A stretch of DNA of 64,000 bases from Hippasteria phrygiana (GCA_037893225.1 JAZGUH010000533.1:2170001-2234000); one strand, 5' to 3'; numbered from the stretch's first letter, positions 48,183-60,830 are shown. The notes: generated from the letters alone by a model not told the origin. A program made the numbers and translations.

Positions 48183-50166
48183 CTAGAGGCAAGTGTTTGT
48201 GGACAAACACAGGGCTGTTTCTAATTTTTTTATTGTTAGTTTGGATGTCAAATGTGTATGCAATATTTAAAGTTGTTTGTTTGTTAACAATGACGGAGGG
48301 ATGAAGATGTTGTTATTGGATGTGTGAAGGATTGGTTTAAAAAAGGAATCGTGTACAAATGCTACGGGAAATAGCCTAGCGAATGCCCCTTTAAGATGAC
48401 ATCACATAACATGTAATGACTTCATCATAACGTCATGTCAATTTTCATCTATGACACCGGGTGGCATACCTAAATAGTGTGTTTCAACTGAATCGGACTT
48501 GTACATTTGTAGATATATGGCTTCGAAAAATGCCCCTTTAAGATGACGTCACGTGACATGTAATGACGTCATCATGACGTAAAAGTTAGGCACACATTCT
48601 GAGCAGTTGGGGTAAGTGTCTGCCAAGTTTAAAAGTAGCCAAACTGGCCGGTAAGAAAGAAAACGTTTACAAATGCTATGGGCAATAATCTAGCGAGTGC
48701 CCCTTTAAGATGACACCACGTGACATGTTATGACTTGATCATAACGTCATGTCAATGTTCATCTATAACACCCGGTGGCATACCTAGATATTACGTTCCA
48801 ACTTAATCGGACTTGTACTTTTGTAGATATATGGCTTCGAAAAATGCCCCTTTAAGATGACGTCACGTGACATGTGATGACGTCATCATGACGTAAAAGT
48901 TCGGCACACATTGTGAGCAGTTGGTGTAAGTGTCTGCCAAGTTTAAAAGTAGCCAAAGTGGCCGGTAAGAAAGAAAACGTTTACAAATGCTATGTGCAAT
49001 ATTCTAGCGACTTGAAAAAAGATTTTTTTTCGTGACGTCATCATGACGTCACACAATTTGCGCTTTTTAGGGCATATCTTTGAGACATACCAAAGCTATA
49101 ACAAAAAGAATTTTGAAAATATCTTGTTTTGTTCGCTAGATATATTGAAAAGAATGTTACGATTCTAAAACTTCAAAAATTTAGCGACTTCAAAAAAGAC
49201 TAGAAATCAACCCGTTTTATAAACAGCAAGCACATAATACCCATGGTTATCAGCCCTTCCCAGAATTCCTTTGTGTTATATTGAATTTGGTCTAAATTTT
49301 GAAATGGCTCCTATTTCACACTTGAGTGAGCCACGATCATGAAATTTTGGAATTAGGTACAGGAAAATTCAACGAATACATTTTTGTAATCGGATTGACC
49401 CTTACATGCGTTAAAAAAAAAAAGATTTGTTGATGACGTCATCATGACGTCACACAATTTGCGCTTTTTAGGGCATATCTTTGAGACATACCAAAGCTAT
49501 AACAAAAAGAATTTTGAAAATATCTTGTTTTGTTCGCTAGATATATTGAAAAGAATGTTACGATTTTAATACTTCAAAAATTCAGCGACTTGAAAAAAGA
49601 CTAGAAATCAACCCCTTTTATAAACATCAAGCACATAATAGCCATGGTTATCTGCCCGTCCCAGAATTCCTTTGTGTTATATTGAATTTGGTCTAAATTT
49701 TGAAATGGCTGTCATTTCTTACTTGAGTGAGCCACGATCATGAAATTTTGGAATTGGGTACAGGAAAATTCAATGTATACATTTTTGTAATCGGATTGAC
49801 CCTTACATGCGTTTAAAAAAAAACATATTTTTGATGACGTCATCATAACGTCACACAATTTTCGCTTTTTAGGGCATATCTTTGAGACATACCAAAGCTA
49901 TAACAAAAAGAATTTTGAAAATACCTTGTTTTGTTCGCTAGATATATTGAAAAGAATGTTACGATTTTGAAATTTCAAAAATTCATAAAAAATCACGTGA
50001 TGACGTCATCATGACGTAAAAGTTCGGCATGCATCCTGAGCAGTTGGTCTAAGTGTCTGCTAAGTTTAAAGGCAATCGGCTGCATCAAAGTAGCCAAAGT
50101 GCCTGGTAGAAAGAAAACGTGTACAAAGTCTATGGGCAAAAAGTCTGAAAAAGAAGCAAAAAAAAA
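48183..50166 (-). mobile_element. Array module 9 (Helitron-like)
   Basis: Same terminus and internal order as modules 8 and 10. The first ~1.1 kb is nearly identical in all three, including the GCACACATTGTGAGCAG block. The right end is GAAGC plus an A run at the next CTAG. Confidence 0.7.
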
Positions 50167-51748
50167 CTAGAGGCAAGTGTTTGTGGACAAACACAGGGCT
50201 GTTTCTAATTTTTTTATTGTTAGTTTGGATGTCAAATGTGTATGCAATATTTAAAGTTGTTTGTTTGTTAACAATGACGGAGGGATGAAGATGTTGTTAT
50301 TGGATGTGTGAAGGATTGGTTTAAAAAAGGAATCGTGTACAAATGCTACGGGAAATAGCCTAGCGAATGCCCCTTTAAGATGACATCACATAACATGTAA
50401 TGACTTCATCATAACGTCATGTCAATTTTCATCTATGACACCGGGTGGCATACCTAAATAGTGTGTTTCAACTGAATCGGACTTGTACATTTGTAGATAT
50501 ATGGCTTCGAAAAATGCCCCTTTAAGATGACGTCACGTGACATGTAATGACGTCATCATGACGTAAAAGTTAGGCACACATTCTGAGCAGTTGGGGTAAG
50601 TGTCTGCCAAGTTTAAAAGTAGCCAAACTGGCCGGTAAGAAAGAAAACGTTTACAAATGCTATGGGCAATAATCTAGCGAGTGCCCCTTTAAGATGACAC
50701 CACGTGACATGTTATGACTTGATCATAACGTCATGTCAATGTTCATCTATAACACCCGGTGGCATACCTAGATATTACGTTCCAACTTAATCGGACTTGT
50801 ACTTTTGTAGATATATGGCTTCGAAAAATGCCCCTTTAAGATGACGTCACGTGACATGTGATGACATCATCATGACGTAAAAGTTCGGCACACATTGTGA
50901 GCAGTTGGTGTAAGTGTCTGCCAAGTTTAAAAGTAGCCAAAGTGGCCGGTAAGAAAGAAAACGTTTACAAATGCTATGTGCAATATTCTAGCGACTTGAA
51001 AAAATATTTTTTTTCATGACGTCATCATGACGTCACACAATTTGCGCTTTTTAGGGCATATCTTTGAGACATACCAAAGCTATAACAAAAAGAATTTTGA
51101 AAATATCTTGTTTTGTTCGCTAGATATATTGAAAAGAATGTTACGATTTTAATACTTCAAAAATTCAGCGACTTGAAAAAAGACTAGAAATCAACCCCTT
51201 TTATAAACATCAAGCACATAATAGCCATGGTTATCTGCCCGTCCCAGAATTCCTTTGTGTTATATTGAATTTGGTCTAAATTTTGAAATGGCTGTCATTT
51301 CTTACTTGAGTGAGCCACGATCATGAAATTTTGGAATTGGGTACAGGAAAATTCAATGTATACATTTTTGTAATAGGATTGACCCTTACATGCGTTTAAA
51401 AAAAAACATATTTTTGATGACGTCATCATAACGTCACACAATTTTCGCTTTTTAGGGCATATCTTTGAGACATACCAAAGCTATAACAAAAAGAATTTTG
51501 AAAATACCTTGTTTTGTTCGCTAGATATATTGAAAAGAATGTTACGATTTTGAAATTTCAAAAATTCATAAAAAATCACGTGATGACGTAAGCATGACGT
51601 AAAAGTTCGGCATGCATCCTGAGCAGTTGGTCTAAGTGTCTGCTAAGTTTAAAGGCAATCGGCTGCATCAAAGTAGCCAAAGTGCCTGGTAGAAAGAAAA
51701 CGTGTACAAAGTCTATGGGCAAAAAGTCTGAAAAAGAAGCAAAAAAAA
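50167..51748 (-). mobile_element. Array module 10 (Helitron-like)
   Basis: Same terminus as modules 5, 8 and 9, with one fewer ~400-bp unit than module 9. The right end (GAAGC plus an A run) is the same as in module 9. Confidence 0.7.
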
Positions 51749-54700
51749 CTAGACATGTTATGTGTTTGTCCCGTGGACAAACACAGGGCTGTTTCGTGTT
51801 TTTTTTATTGTGTTAGTTAGTCAAATGTTTATACAATAATTAACGTTATTGGATGTGTGAAGGATTGGTTTAAAGAAAGAAATCGAGTACAAATGTTATG
51901 GGGAATAGTGTAGCGAATGCTCCTTTAAAATGACATCACGTGACATGTGATCACTTCATAACGTCAAGTCAATGTTCACCTATAACACCCGGTGGCATAC
52001 CTAGATACATGTTTGAACTTAATCGGACTTGTACTTTTGTAGATATATGGCTTTGAAAAATGCCTCTTTAAGATGACGTCACGTGACATGTGATGATGTC
52101 ATCATGACGTAAAAGTTCGACACACATTCTGAGCAGTTGGTCTAAGTGTCTGCCAATTTGAAAAGTACCCAAAGTGCCAATAAGAAAAAAGTGTACAAAT
52201 GCTATGGGCAATAGTCTAGCGAATGCTCCTTTAAGATGACATCACGTGACATGTGATGTCATCATAACGTTATGTCAACTTTCATCTATAACACACCGTG
52301 TAGCATACTTAGATATTACGTTTCAACTTAATCGGACTTGTACTTTTGTAGATACACAATGTATGGCTACGAAAAATGCCCTTTTAAGATGACGTCAAGT
52401 TGACATGTGATGACGTCATCATGACATAAAAGTTCGACACACATTCTGAGCAGTTGGTCTAAGTGTCTGCCAATTTTAAAAGTACCCAAAGTGCCAGTAA
52501 GAAAAAAACATGTACAAATGCAATAGTCTAGCGAATGCCCCTTTAAGATGACATCACGTGACATGTGATGACATCATGATAATGTCATGTCAATTTCCAT
52601 CTATAAACCTACTGGCCTACCTAGATATTACGTTTCAACTTAATTGAACTTGTACTTTTGTTGATATATGGCTTCCAAAACTGCCCCTTTAAGATGACGT
52701 CACGTGACATGTGATGACGTCGTCCTATTGTCATGTTTATTTTCATCTATGAACCTGCAGACCTACCTGGATATTACATTTCAACTTAATCGAATTTGTA
52801 CTTTTGTAGATATATGGCTTCAAATCTGCCCCTTTAAGATGACGTCACGTGACATGTGATGACATCAATCATGATAATGTCATGTCAATTTTCAGCTATA
52901 AACCTACTGGGCTACCTAGATATTACTTTTCAACTTAATCGAACTTGTACTTTTGTAGATATATAGCTTCAAAAACTGCCCCTTTAAGATGACGTCACGT
53001 GGCATGTGATGACGTCATCATGTATGTCTGTAATTCAAAAAGAATGTTATAAGACGCCTGATTGTTTCTGTGCTTTTCACTGAATGCACTTGTTAAATAC
53101 ACAACTTTTTCTCTTCAACATTTTGTTTTCAGGCTTGTATTGGAGTAACTTGCCTCTCAAATTTGAATCTATATTAATATTATGTGATATGTTCTTGATA
53201 AAAATGGATGTTGACATTGTGGCACGTAGGAAGCAATAAAAAAAATTCTTTGAAAACAAGACCTTTGAATAAAGAGAGTTATTTAATGAAGTCTTACTAG
53301 TATATTTTTATTACAGTATATAATTGAAAGAAAATACGGTCTTATTAACCCTAATAGTCCTGAATTCTCCAATTGTAATATGATTTTCCACACACCCTAG
53401 GGAGGTACAGTTAAATGCAAGGAAAGTTCGACATAATCTTACTGGTCAAAAGTTTCTCTGCCACAATTGACAAACCTGTCAACTTTTTAGCGCAAGAGGG
53501 CGGTAGTACTTAAAAAAATACTCCTCTGGTTGTGTTTAGTGAACTGTAGAGGGCAGCATACGAGTTTACTGGTAAAAACTCATTCACGGATTTTGTCCGG
53601 TGGCGCCTAGCACTGTATACCAAACTTAACTAACAATTTAAGGCAAACACACACATAGAGCGGTGGGTGAGAGCGAAGCATACCCCATGTAGTGTTTGAA
53701 AACGGAAAACCAGTAATTAACGCAACACACCTTAAAGAATAGACGGCTGAAACAAACTTTATTTGAGCAGTAGAAAATCACAGAACGCATTTTGTTTAAT
53801 ACATTGGGAATTATAAACTGGAAATTAAATGTAAGGTAATCCAAAAGACGATTGAGACAACATTTACTTGAGTGGAACAAAATACAACAATTATTTTTGA
53901 AAATTATGTTAAATCCTCCCAAATCACAGAACGCAAAACTTGTTTACCTATGACGTAAAAAACATATTTCAAAAAGAATTACAATAAGAATTTGGAAAGA
54001 ATGTTATAAGACGCATGATTGTTTCTGTGCTTTTCACTGAATGCACTTGTTAAATACACAACTTTTTCTCTTCAACATTTTGTTTTCAGGCTTGTATTGG
54101 AGTAACTTGCCTCTCAAATTTGAATCTTTATTAATATTATGTGATATGTTCTTGATAAAAATGCATGTTGACATTGTGGCACGTAGGAAGCAATAAAAAG
54201 AATTCTTTGAAAACAAGACCTTTGAATAAAGAGAGTTATTTAATGAAGTCTTACTGGTATATTTTTATTACAGTATATAATTGAAAGAAAATACGGTCTT
54301 ATTAACCCTAATAGTCCTGAATTCTCCAATTGTAATATGATTTTCCACACACCCTAGGGAGGTACAGTTAAATGCAAGGAAAGTTCGACATAATCTTACT
54401 GGTCAAAAGTTTCTCTGCCACAATTGACAAACCTGTCAACTTTTTAGCGCAAGAGGGCGGTAGTACTTAAAAAAATACTCCTCTGGTTGTGTTTAGTGAA
54501 CTGTAGAGGGCAGCATACGAGTTTACTGGTAAAAACTCATTCACGGATTTTGTCCGGTGGCGCCTAGCACTGTATACCAAACTTAACTAACAATTTAAGG
54601 CAAACACACACATAGAGCGGTGGGTGAGAGCGAAGCATACCCCATGTAGTGTTTGAAAACGGAAAACTAGTAATTAACGCAACACACCTTAAAGAATAGA

Positions 54701-57308
54701 CGGCTGAAACAAACTTTATTTGAGCAGTAGAAAATCACAGAACGCATTTTTTTTAATACATTGGGAATTATAAACTGGAAATTAAAAGTAAGGTAATCCA
54801 AAATACGATTGAGACAACATTTACTTGAGTGGAACAAAATACAACAACTATTTTTGAAAATTATGTTAAATCCTCCCAAATCACAGAACGTAAAACTTGT
54901 TTACCTAAAAAACCTATTTCAAAAAGAATTACAATAAGAATTTCGAAATTAGCATGTTCAGTTGATGAGATAGGCCTTATAGCTTAAAGATTCAAAAGTA
55001 AAAAAATTACTATAAAATCATATGATGACGTCACCATAACGTCGCATCAATTTTCATATATAACACATGCCGGCCTACAAGCATTCCTGACACAAAATTG
55101 TTTAAGATAATCTACTGGGCTACCTAGATATTACTTTTCAACTTAATCTGACTTCTACTTCGGTAAAAGTATGGCTTCGAAAAATTCCCCTTTCAGATGA
55201 CGTCACGTGACATGTGATGACGTCACCATGACGTAAAGGTTCGGCACACATTGTGAGCAGTTGGGGTAAGTGTCTGCCAAGTTTAAAAGTAGCCAAAGTG
55301 GCCGGTAAGAAAGAAAACGTTTACAAATGCTATGGGCAATATTCTAGCGACTTGAAAAAAGATTTTTTTTATGACGTCATCATGACGTCACACAATTTTC
55401 GCTTTTTAGGGCATATCTTTGAGACATACCAAAGCTATAACAAAAAGAATTTTGAAAATATCTTGTTTTGTTCGCTAGATATATTGAAAAGAATGTTACG
55501 ATTCCAAAAATTTAACAATTCAGCGACTTGAAAAAAGACTACAAATCAACCCTTTTTATAAACAGCATGCTCATTTAAGCCATGGTTATCTGCCCTTCCC
55601 AGAATTCCTTTGTGTTATATTGAATTTGGTCTAAATTTTGAAATGGCTCCTATTTCTTACTTGAGTGAGCCACGATCATGAAATTTTGGAATTAGGTACA
55701 GAAAAATTCAATGTATACATTTTTGTAATCGGATTGACCCTTACATGCGTTAAAAAAAAAAAATATTGTTCATGACGTCATCATGACGTCACACAATTTT
55801 CGCCTTTTAGGGCATATCTTTGAGACATACCAAAGCTATAACAAAAATAATTTTTAAAATATCTTGTTTTGTTCGCTAGATATATTGAAAAGAATGTTAC
55901 GATTTTAATACTTCAAAAATTCAGCGACTTGAAAAAAGACTAGAAATCAACCCCTTTTATAAACAGCAAGCTCATAATAGCCATGGTTATCAGCCCTTCC
56001 CAGAATTCCTTTGTGTTATATTGAATTTGGTCTAAATTTTGAAATGGCTGTTATTTCTTACTTGAGTGAGCCACGATCATGAAATTTTGGAATTGGGTAC
56101 AGAAAAATACAATGTATACATTTTTGTAATCAGATTGACCCTTACATGCGTTTAAAAAAAAAAATATTGTTGATGACGTCATCATGACGTCACACAATTT
56201 TCGCCATTTAGGGCATATCTTTGAGACATACCAAAGCTGTAACAAAAATAATTTTGAAAATATCTTGTTTTGTTCGCTAGATATATTGAAAAGAATGTTA
56301 CGATTTTAAAACTTCAAAAATTCAGCGACTTGAAAAAAGACTAGAAATCAACCCCTTTTATAAACAGCAAGCTCATAATAGCCATGGTTATCAGCCCGTC
56401 CCAGAATTCCTTTGTGTTATATTGAATTTGGTCTAAATTTTGAAATGGCTGTCATTTCTTACTTGAGTGAGCCACGATCATGAAATTTTGGAATTGGGTA
56501 CAGAAAAATACAATGTATACATTTTTGTAATCGGATTGACCCTTACATGCGTTAAAAAAAAAAAAATTTTTGATGACGTCATCATGACGTCACACAATTT
56601 TCGCCTTTTAGGGCATATCTTTGAGACATACCAAAGCTATAACAAAAATAATTTTGAAAATATCTTGTTTTGTTCGCTAGATATATTGAAAAGAATGTTA
56701 CGATTTTAATACTTCAAAAATTCAGCGACTTGAAAAAAGACTAGAAATCAACCCCTTTTATAAACAGCAAGCTCATAATAGCCATGGTTATCAGCCCGTC
56801 CCAGAATTCCTTTGTGTTATATTGAATTTGGTCTAAATTTTGAAATGGCTGTCATTTGTTACTTGAGTGAGCCACGATCATGAAATTTTGGAATTGGGTA
56901 CAGAAAAATACAATGTATACATTTTTGTAATCAGATTGACCCTTACATGCGTTAAAAAAAAAAAGCATTTTTGATGACGTCATCATGACGTCACACAATT
57001 TTCGCTTTTTAAGGCATATCTTTGAGACATACCAAAGCTATAAGAAAAAGAATTTTGAAAATATCTTGTTTTGTTCGCTAGATATAATTTAATGAATGTT
57101 ACGATTTTCAAAATTCAAAAATTCATAAAAAATTACGTGATGACGTCATCATGACGTAAAAGTTCGGCATGCATCCTGAGCAGTTGGTCTAAGTGTCTGT
57201 TAAATTTAAAGGCAATCGGCTGCATAAAAGTAGCCAAAGTGCCTGGCAGAAAGAAAACGTGTACAAATGCTATGGGCAAAAAGTCTGAAAAAGAAAAAAA
57301 AAAAAAAA
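51749..57308 (-). mobile_element. Array module 11 (copy of module 1)
   Basis: It is colinear with 26557-32117 at a constant offset of 25192, dropping by one base in the last A run. I noticed only a few differences, such as A to T in TCAAAACTGCC (about 52825) and G to T in CAACTGAATCG (about 52935), plus A-run lengths. Both ends of the identity coincide with the CTAG junctions. It includes the epsilon pair at 53022-54942. Confidence 0.8.
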
Positions 57309-58645
57309 CTAGACATCTGGTACAGTGTTTGTGGACAAACACAGGGCTGTTTTGTTTTTTGGTGTAAAATTTTGTGATTAAAATGAAATTTCAAAAATTT
57401 CAAAAATCATTAAAAAAAAAATGCCGATTACGTCATCATGACATCGTCATCATGACATCATTTCAGATTTTGCATGCTAGTGACAGTATCTACCTACCCA
57501 CCAATTTTCATGACGATCGGACCTATCCTTATATGTGTTTTTAAAAAGCACATTTTTGATGATGTCATCATGACGTCACACATTTTTTTCCTTTTTAGGG
57601 CATATCTTTGAGACCTACCAAAGCTATAACAAAAAGAATTTTAAAAATATCTTGTTTTGTTTGCCAGATATATTTAAAAGAATTTTACGATTTCAAAATT
57701 TCAAAAATTCATAACAAATCACATGATGACGTCATCATGACGTCATTTCAGATTTGGCATGCTGGTGGCAGTATCTACCTACCCACCAATTTTCATGACG
57801 ATCGGGCCTATCCTTATATGTGTTTTTAAAAAGCACATTTTTGATGACGTCATCATGACGTCACACATTTTTTTCCTTTTTAGGGCATATCTTTGAGACA
57901 TACCAAAGCTATAACAAAAAGAATTTTGAAAATATCTTGTTTTGTTCGCTAGATATATTGAAAAGAATGTTACGATTTTCAAATTTTGAAAAATTCATAA
58001 AAAATCACGTGATGACGTCATCATGACGTCACTTTGGATTCAGCATCCCAGTGACAGTATCTACCTACCCACCAATTTGCATGACGATCGGACCTATCCT
58101 TATATGTGTTTTAAAAAAGCACATTTTTGATGACGTCATCATGACATCACACATTTTTGTCCCTTTTAGTGCATATCTTTGAGACATACCGAAGCTATAA
58201 CAAAAAGAATTTTGAAAATATCTTGTTTTGTTCGCTAGATATATTGAAAAGAATTTTACGATTTCAAAATTTCAAAAATTCATAAAAAATCACGTGATGA
58301 CGTCATCATGACGTAAATGTTCGGCATACATTCTGAGCAGTTAGTCTAAGTGTCTGCCAAGTTTAAAGCCAATCGGCACCATAAAAGTAGCCAAAGTGCC
58401 AGTAAGAAAGAAAACGTGTACAAATGCTATGGGCATTTTGGCTGAAAAAGAAGAACAAAAAAAAGAAAAAAAAAAAAAAAAGAAAAAAAAAAAAATCTTA
58501 ACGAAAACAAGGGCTGTTTTGGAAAAGTTTCCAAAACAGCCAAAAAAAAAAAAAAAGAAAAAAAAAAAAATCTTAACGAAAACAAGGGCTGTTTCGAAAA
58601 ACTTTCGAAACAGCCAAAAAAAAAAAAAAAAAAAAAAAAGAAAAA
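57309..58645 (-). mobile_element. Array module 12 (Helitron-like)
   Basis: The 3' end (- strand) has hairpin GTGTTTGT/ACAAACAC, 12 nt, CTAG, T, as in module 3. The interior is ~300-bp units with GACGATCGG and TGACGTCA nodes. The right end contains two hairpins (58512-58541 and 58587-58615) with different but fully paired stems. Confidence 0.7.
58512..58615. repeat. Two hairpins with compensatory stem changes
   Basis: The first stem is GGCTGTTTTGGAAA/TTTCCAAAACAGCC, in which C:G of the common stem has become T:A on both arms. The second is GGCTGTTTCGAAA/TTTCGAAACAGCC. Both have the usual TCTTAACGAAAACAAG leader. Confidence 0.9.
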
Positions 58646-59767
58646 CTAGATATTACTTTTCAACTTAATCGGACTGATACTTTTGTTTATATAGCTTCAA
58701 CAACTGCCCCTTTAAGATGACGTCACGTGACATGTGATGACGTCATCATAATGTAGTGTCAAATTTCATCTATAAACCTACTGGGCTACCTAGATATTAC
58801 TTTTCAACTTAATCGGACTTGTACTTTTGTTTATATATGGCTTCGAAAAATGCCCCTTTAAGATGACGTCACGTGACATGTGATGACGTCATCATGACGT
58901 AAACGTTCGTTACACATTGTGAGCAGTTGGGGTAAGTGTCTGCCAAGTTTAAAAGTAGCCAAAGTGGCCGGTAAGAAAGAAAACGTTTACAAATGCTATG
59001 GGCAATATTCTAGCGACTTGAAAAACAATTTTTTTTATGACGTCATCATGACGTCACACAATTTTCGCTTTTTAGGGCATATCTTTGAGACATACCAAAG
59101 CTATAACAAAAAGCATTTTGAAAATATCTTGTTTTGTTCGGTAGATATATTGAAAAGAATGTTACGATTAAAATTGTTTTATAATTTAGCGACTTGAAAA
59201 AAGACTACAAATCAACCCTTTTTATAAACAGCATGCACATTTAAGCCATGGTTACCTGCCCTTCCCAGAATTCCTTTGTGTTATATTGAATTTGGTCTAA
59301 ATTTTGAAATGGCTGTTATTTCTTACTTGAGTGAGCCACGATCATGAAATTTTGGAATTAGGTACAGAAAAATTCAATGTATACATTTTTGTAATCAGAT
59401 TGACCCTTACATGCGTTTAAAAAAAAAAAAATTTTGACGACGTCATCATGACCTCACACAATTTTCGCTTTTTAGGGCATATCTTTGAGACATACCAAAG
59501 CTATAACAAAAAGAATTTTCAAAATATCTTGTTTTTTTCGTTAGATATATTGAAAAGAATGTTACGATTTTCAAAATTCAAAAATTCATAAAAAATCACG
59601 TGATGACGTCATCATTACGTAAAAGTTCGGCAGACATTCTGAGCAGTTGGTCTAAGTGTCTGCCAAGTTTAAAGCCAATCGGCTGCTTAAAAGTGGCCAA
59701 AATGCCGGTTAGAAAGAAAACGTGCACAAATGCTATGGGCATTTGGCTGAAAAAGAAAAAAAAAAAG

Positions 59768-59810
<43 letters not shown>

Positions 59811-59811
59811 A
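58646..59811 (-). mobile_element. Array module 13 (truncated at its 3' end)
   Basis: It follows an A run and begins CTAGATATTACTTTTCAAC, which is an internal sequence in other modules (ACCTAGATATTAC), so the terminal hairpin is missing. The interior is ~210-bp units and two ~400-bp units. It ends in a long A-rich run before the hairpin array. Confidence 0.6.
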
Positions 59812-60351
59812 TCTTAACGAAAACAAGGGCTGTTTCGGAAAAGTTTCCGAAACAGCCAAAAAAAAAATCTTAACGAAAACAAGGGCTGTTTCGTAAAACT
59901 ACGAAACAGCCAAAAAAAAAAAATCTTAACGAAAACAAGGGCTGTTTCGAACTCTTTCGAAACAGCCAAAAAAAAAAAAAAGAAAAAAAAAAAAATCTTA
60001 ACGAAAACAAGGGCTGTTTCGTAAAACTACGAAACAGCCAAAAAAAAAAATCTTAACGAAAACAAGGGCTGTTTCGAAAAACTTTCGAAACAGCCAAAAA
60101 AAAAAAATCTTAACGAAAACAAGGGCTGTTTCGTAAAACTACGAAACAGCCAAAAAAAAAAAAAAAAAGAAAAAAAAAAAAATCTTAACGAAAACAAGGG
60201 CTGTTTCGAACTCTTTCGAAACAGCCAAAAAAAGGAAAAAAAAAAAATCTTAACGAAAACAAGGGCTGTTTCGAAAAACTTTCGAAACAGCCAAAAAAAA
60301 AAAAAATCTTAACGAAAACAAGGGCTGTTTCGAAAAACTTTCGAAACAGCC
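59812..60351. repeat. Nine-unit hairpin satellite
   Basis: Nine tandem units each consist of TCTTAACGAAAACAAG, a perfect hairpin of 12-14 bp beginning GGCTGTTTCG, and an A-rich tract of variable length. Four stem types occur: GGAAA/TTTCC, GTA/TAC, GAA/TTC with loop CTCT, and GAAA/TTTC with loop AAC. Their order is 1,2,3,2,4,2,3,4,4. Every variant keeps full pairing. Period is ~45-80 bp, set by A-run length. It is not a CRISPR array: the 'spacers' are A runs. Confidence 0.9.
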
Positions 60352-60830
60352 AATAAGTACCTATCACCTAACAAATGTATTACAAATTGTTTTTTGAAAT
60401 TAGCATGTAGGTTTGATGAGATATGGCTTTGGGGTTTAAAAACTTAAAAATTACTAGAAAATCGTATAATGATGTCATCATGACGTCATGTAATTTTTGT
60501 CAATAACGCCTGCTAGCATACCTACATATCACGTTTCAATTTCATTGGACTTGTAATTCTGTAGATATATGGCTTCGAAGAATCCACCTTTAAGATGACG
60601 TCATGTGACATGTGATGACATCATCATAATGTCATGTCAATTTTCATCTATAAACTTGCAGACGTACCTAGATATTACATTTCAACTTAATCGAGCTTGT
60701 ACTTTTGTAGATATATGGCTTCAAAAACTGCCCCTTTACGATGACGTCACGTGACACGTGATGCCCCTTTAAGATGACGTCACGTGACCCCGATAACGTC
60801 ATCATGACGTAATTGTTCAAGGAAAACATG
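60352..60830. repeat. Right edge of the TGACGTCA array
   Basis: After the last hairpin come ~210-bp type units (TAGATATATGGCTTC, AAGATGACGTCACGTGAC) with diverged TGACGTCA nodes, ending near GACGTAATTGTTCAAGG. Beyond this the sequence is unrelated to the array. Confidence 0.7.

Noticed and set aside
23707..54879. Recurring 60-96-codon - strand open frames in the ~955-bp units (FSKNFFYCFLRA..., GGFNIIFKN...)
   Set aside because: They are conserved only because the repeat copies are nearly identical. There is no motif and no start context, and lengths differ between copies because of stops.
26557..58645. Tandem poly(A)-tailed SINE/LINE copies on the + strand
   Set aside because: A runs precede each junction, but there is no pol III box, no RT, no target duplication, and the A run does not explain the conserved hairpin-CTAG. 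It is kept as the main alternative hypothesis.
59812..60351. CRISPR-like array
   Set aside because: The regular units are palindromes separated by A runs, not unique spacers; the genome is eukaryotic and no cas genes are present.
33701..60351. Rho-independent terminators (hairpin next to T or A run)
   Set aside because: The layout resembles bacterial terminators, but the context is an animal repeat array with introns and SINEs nearby and no bacterial genes.
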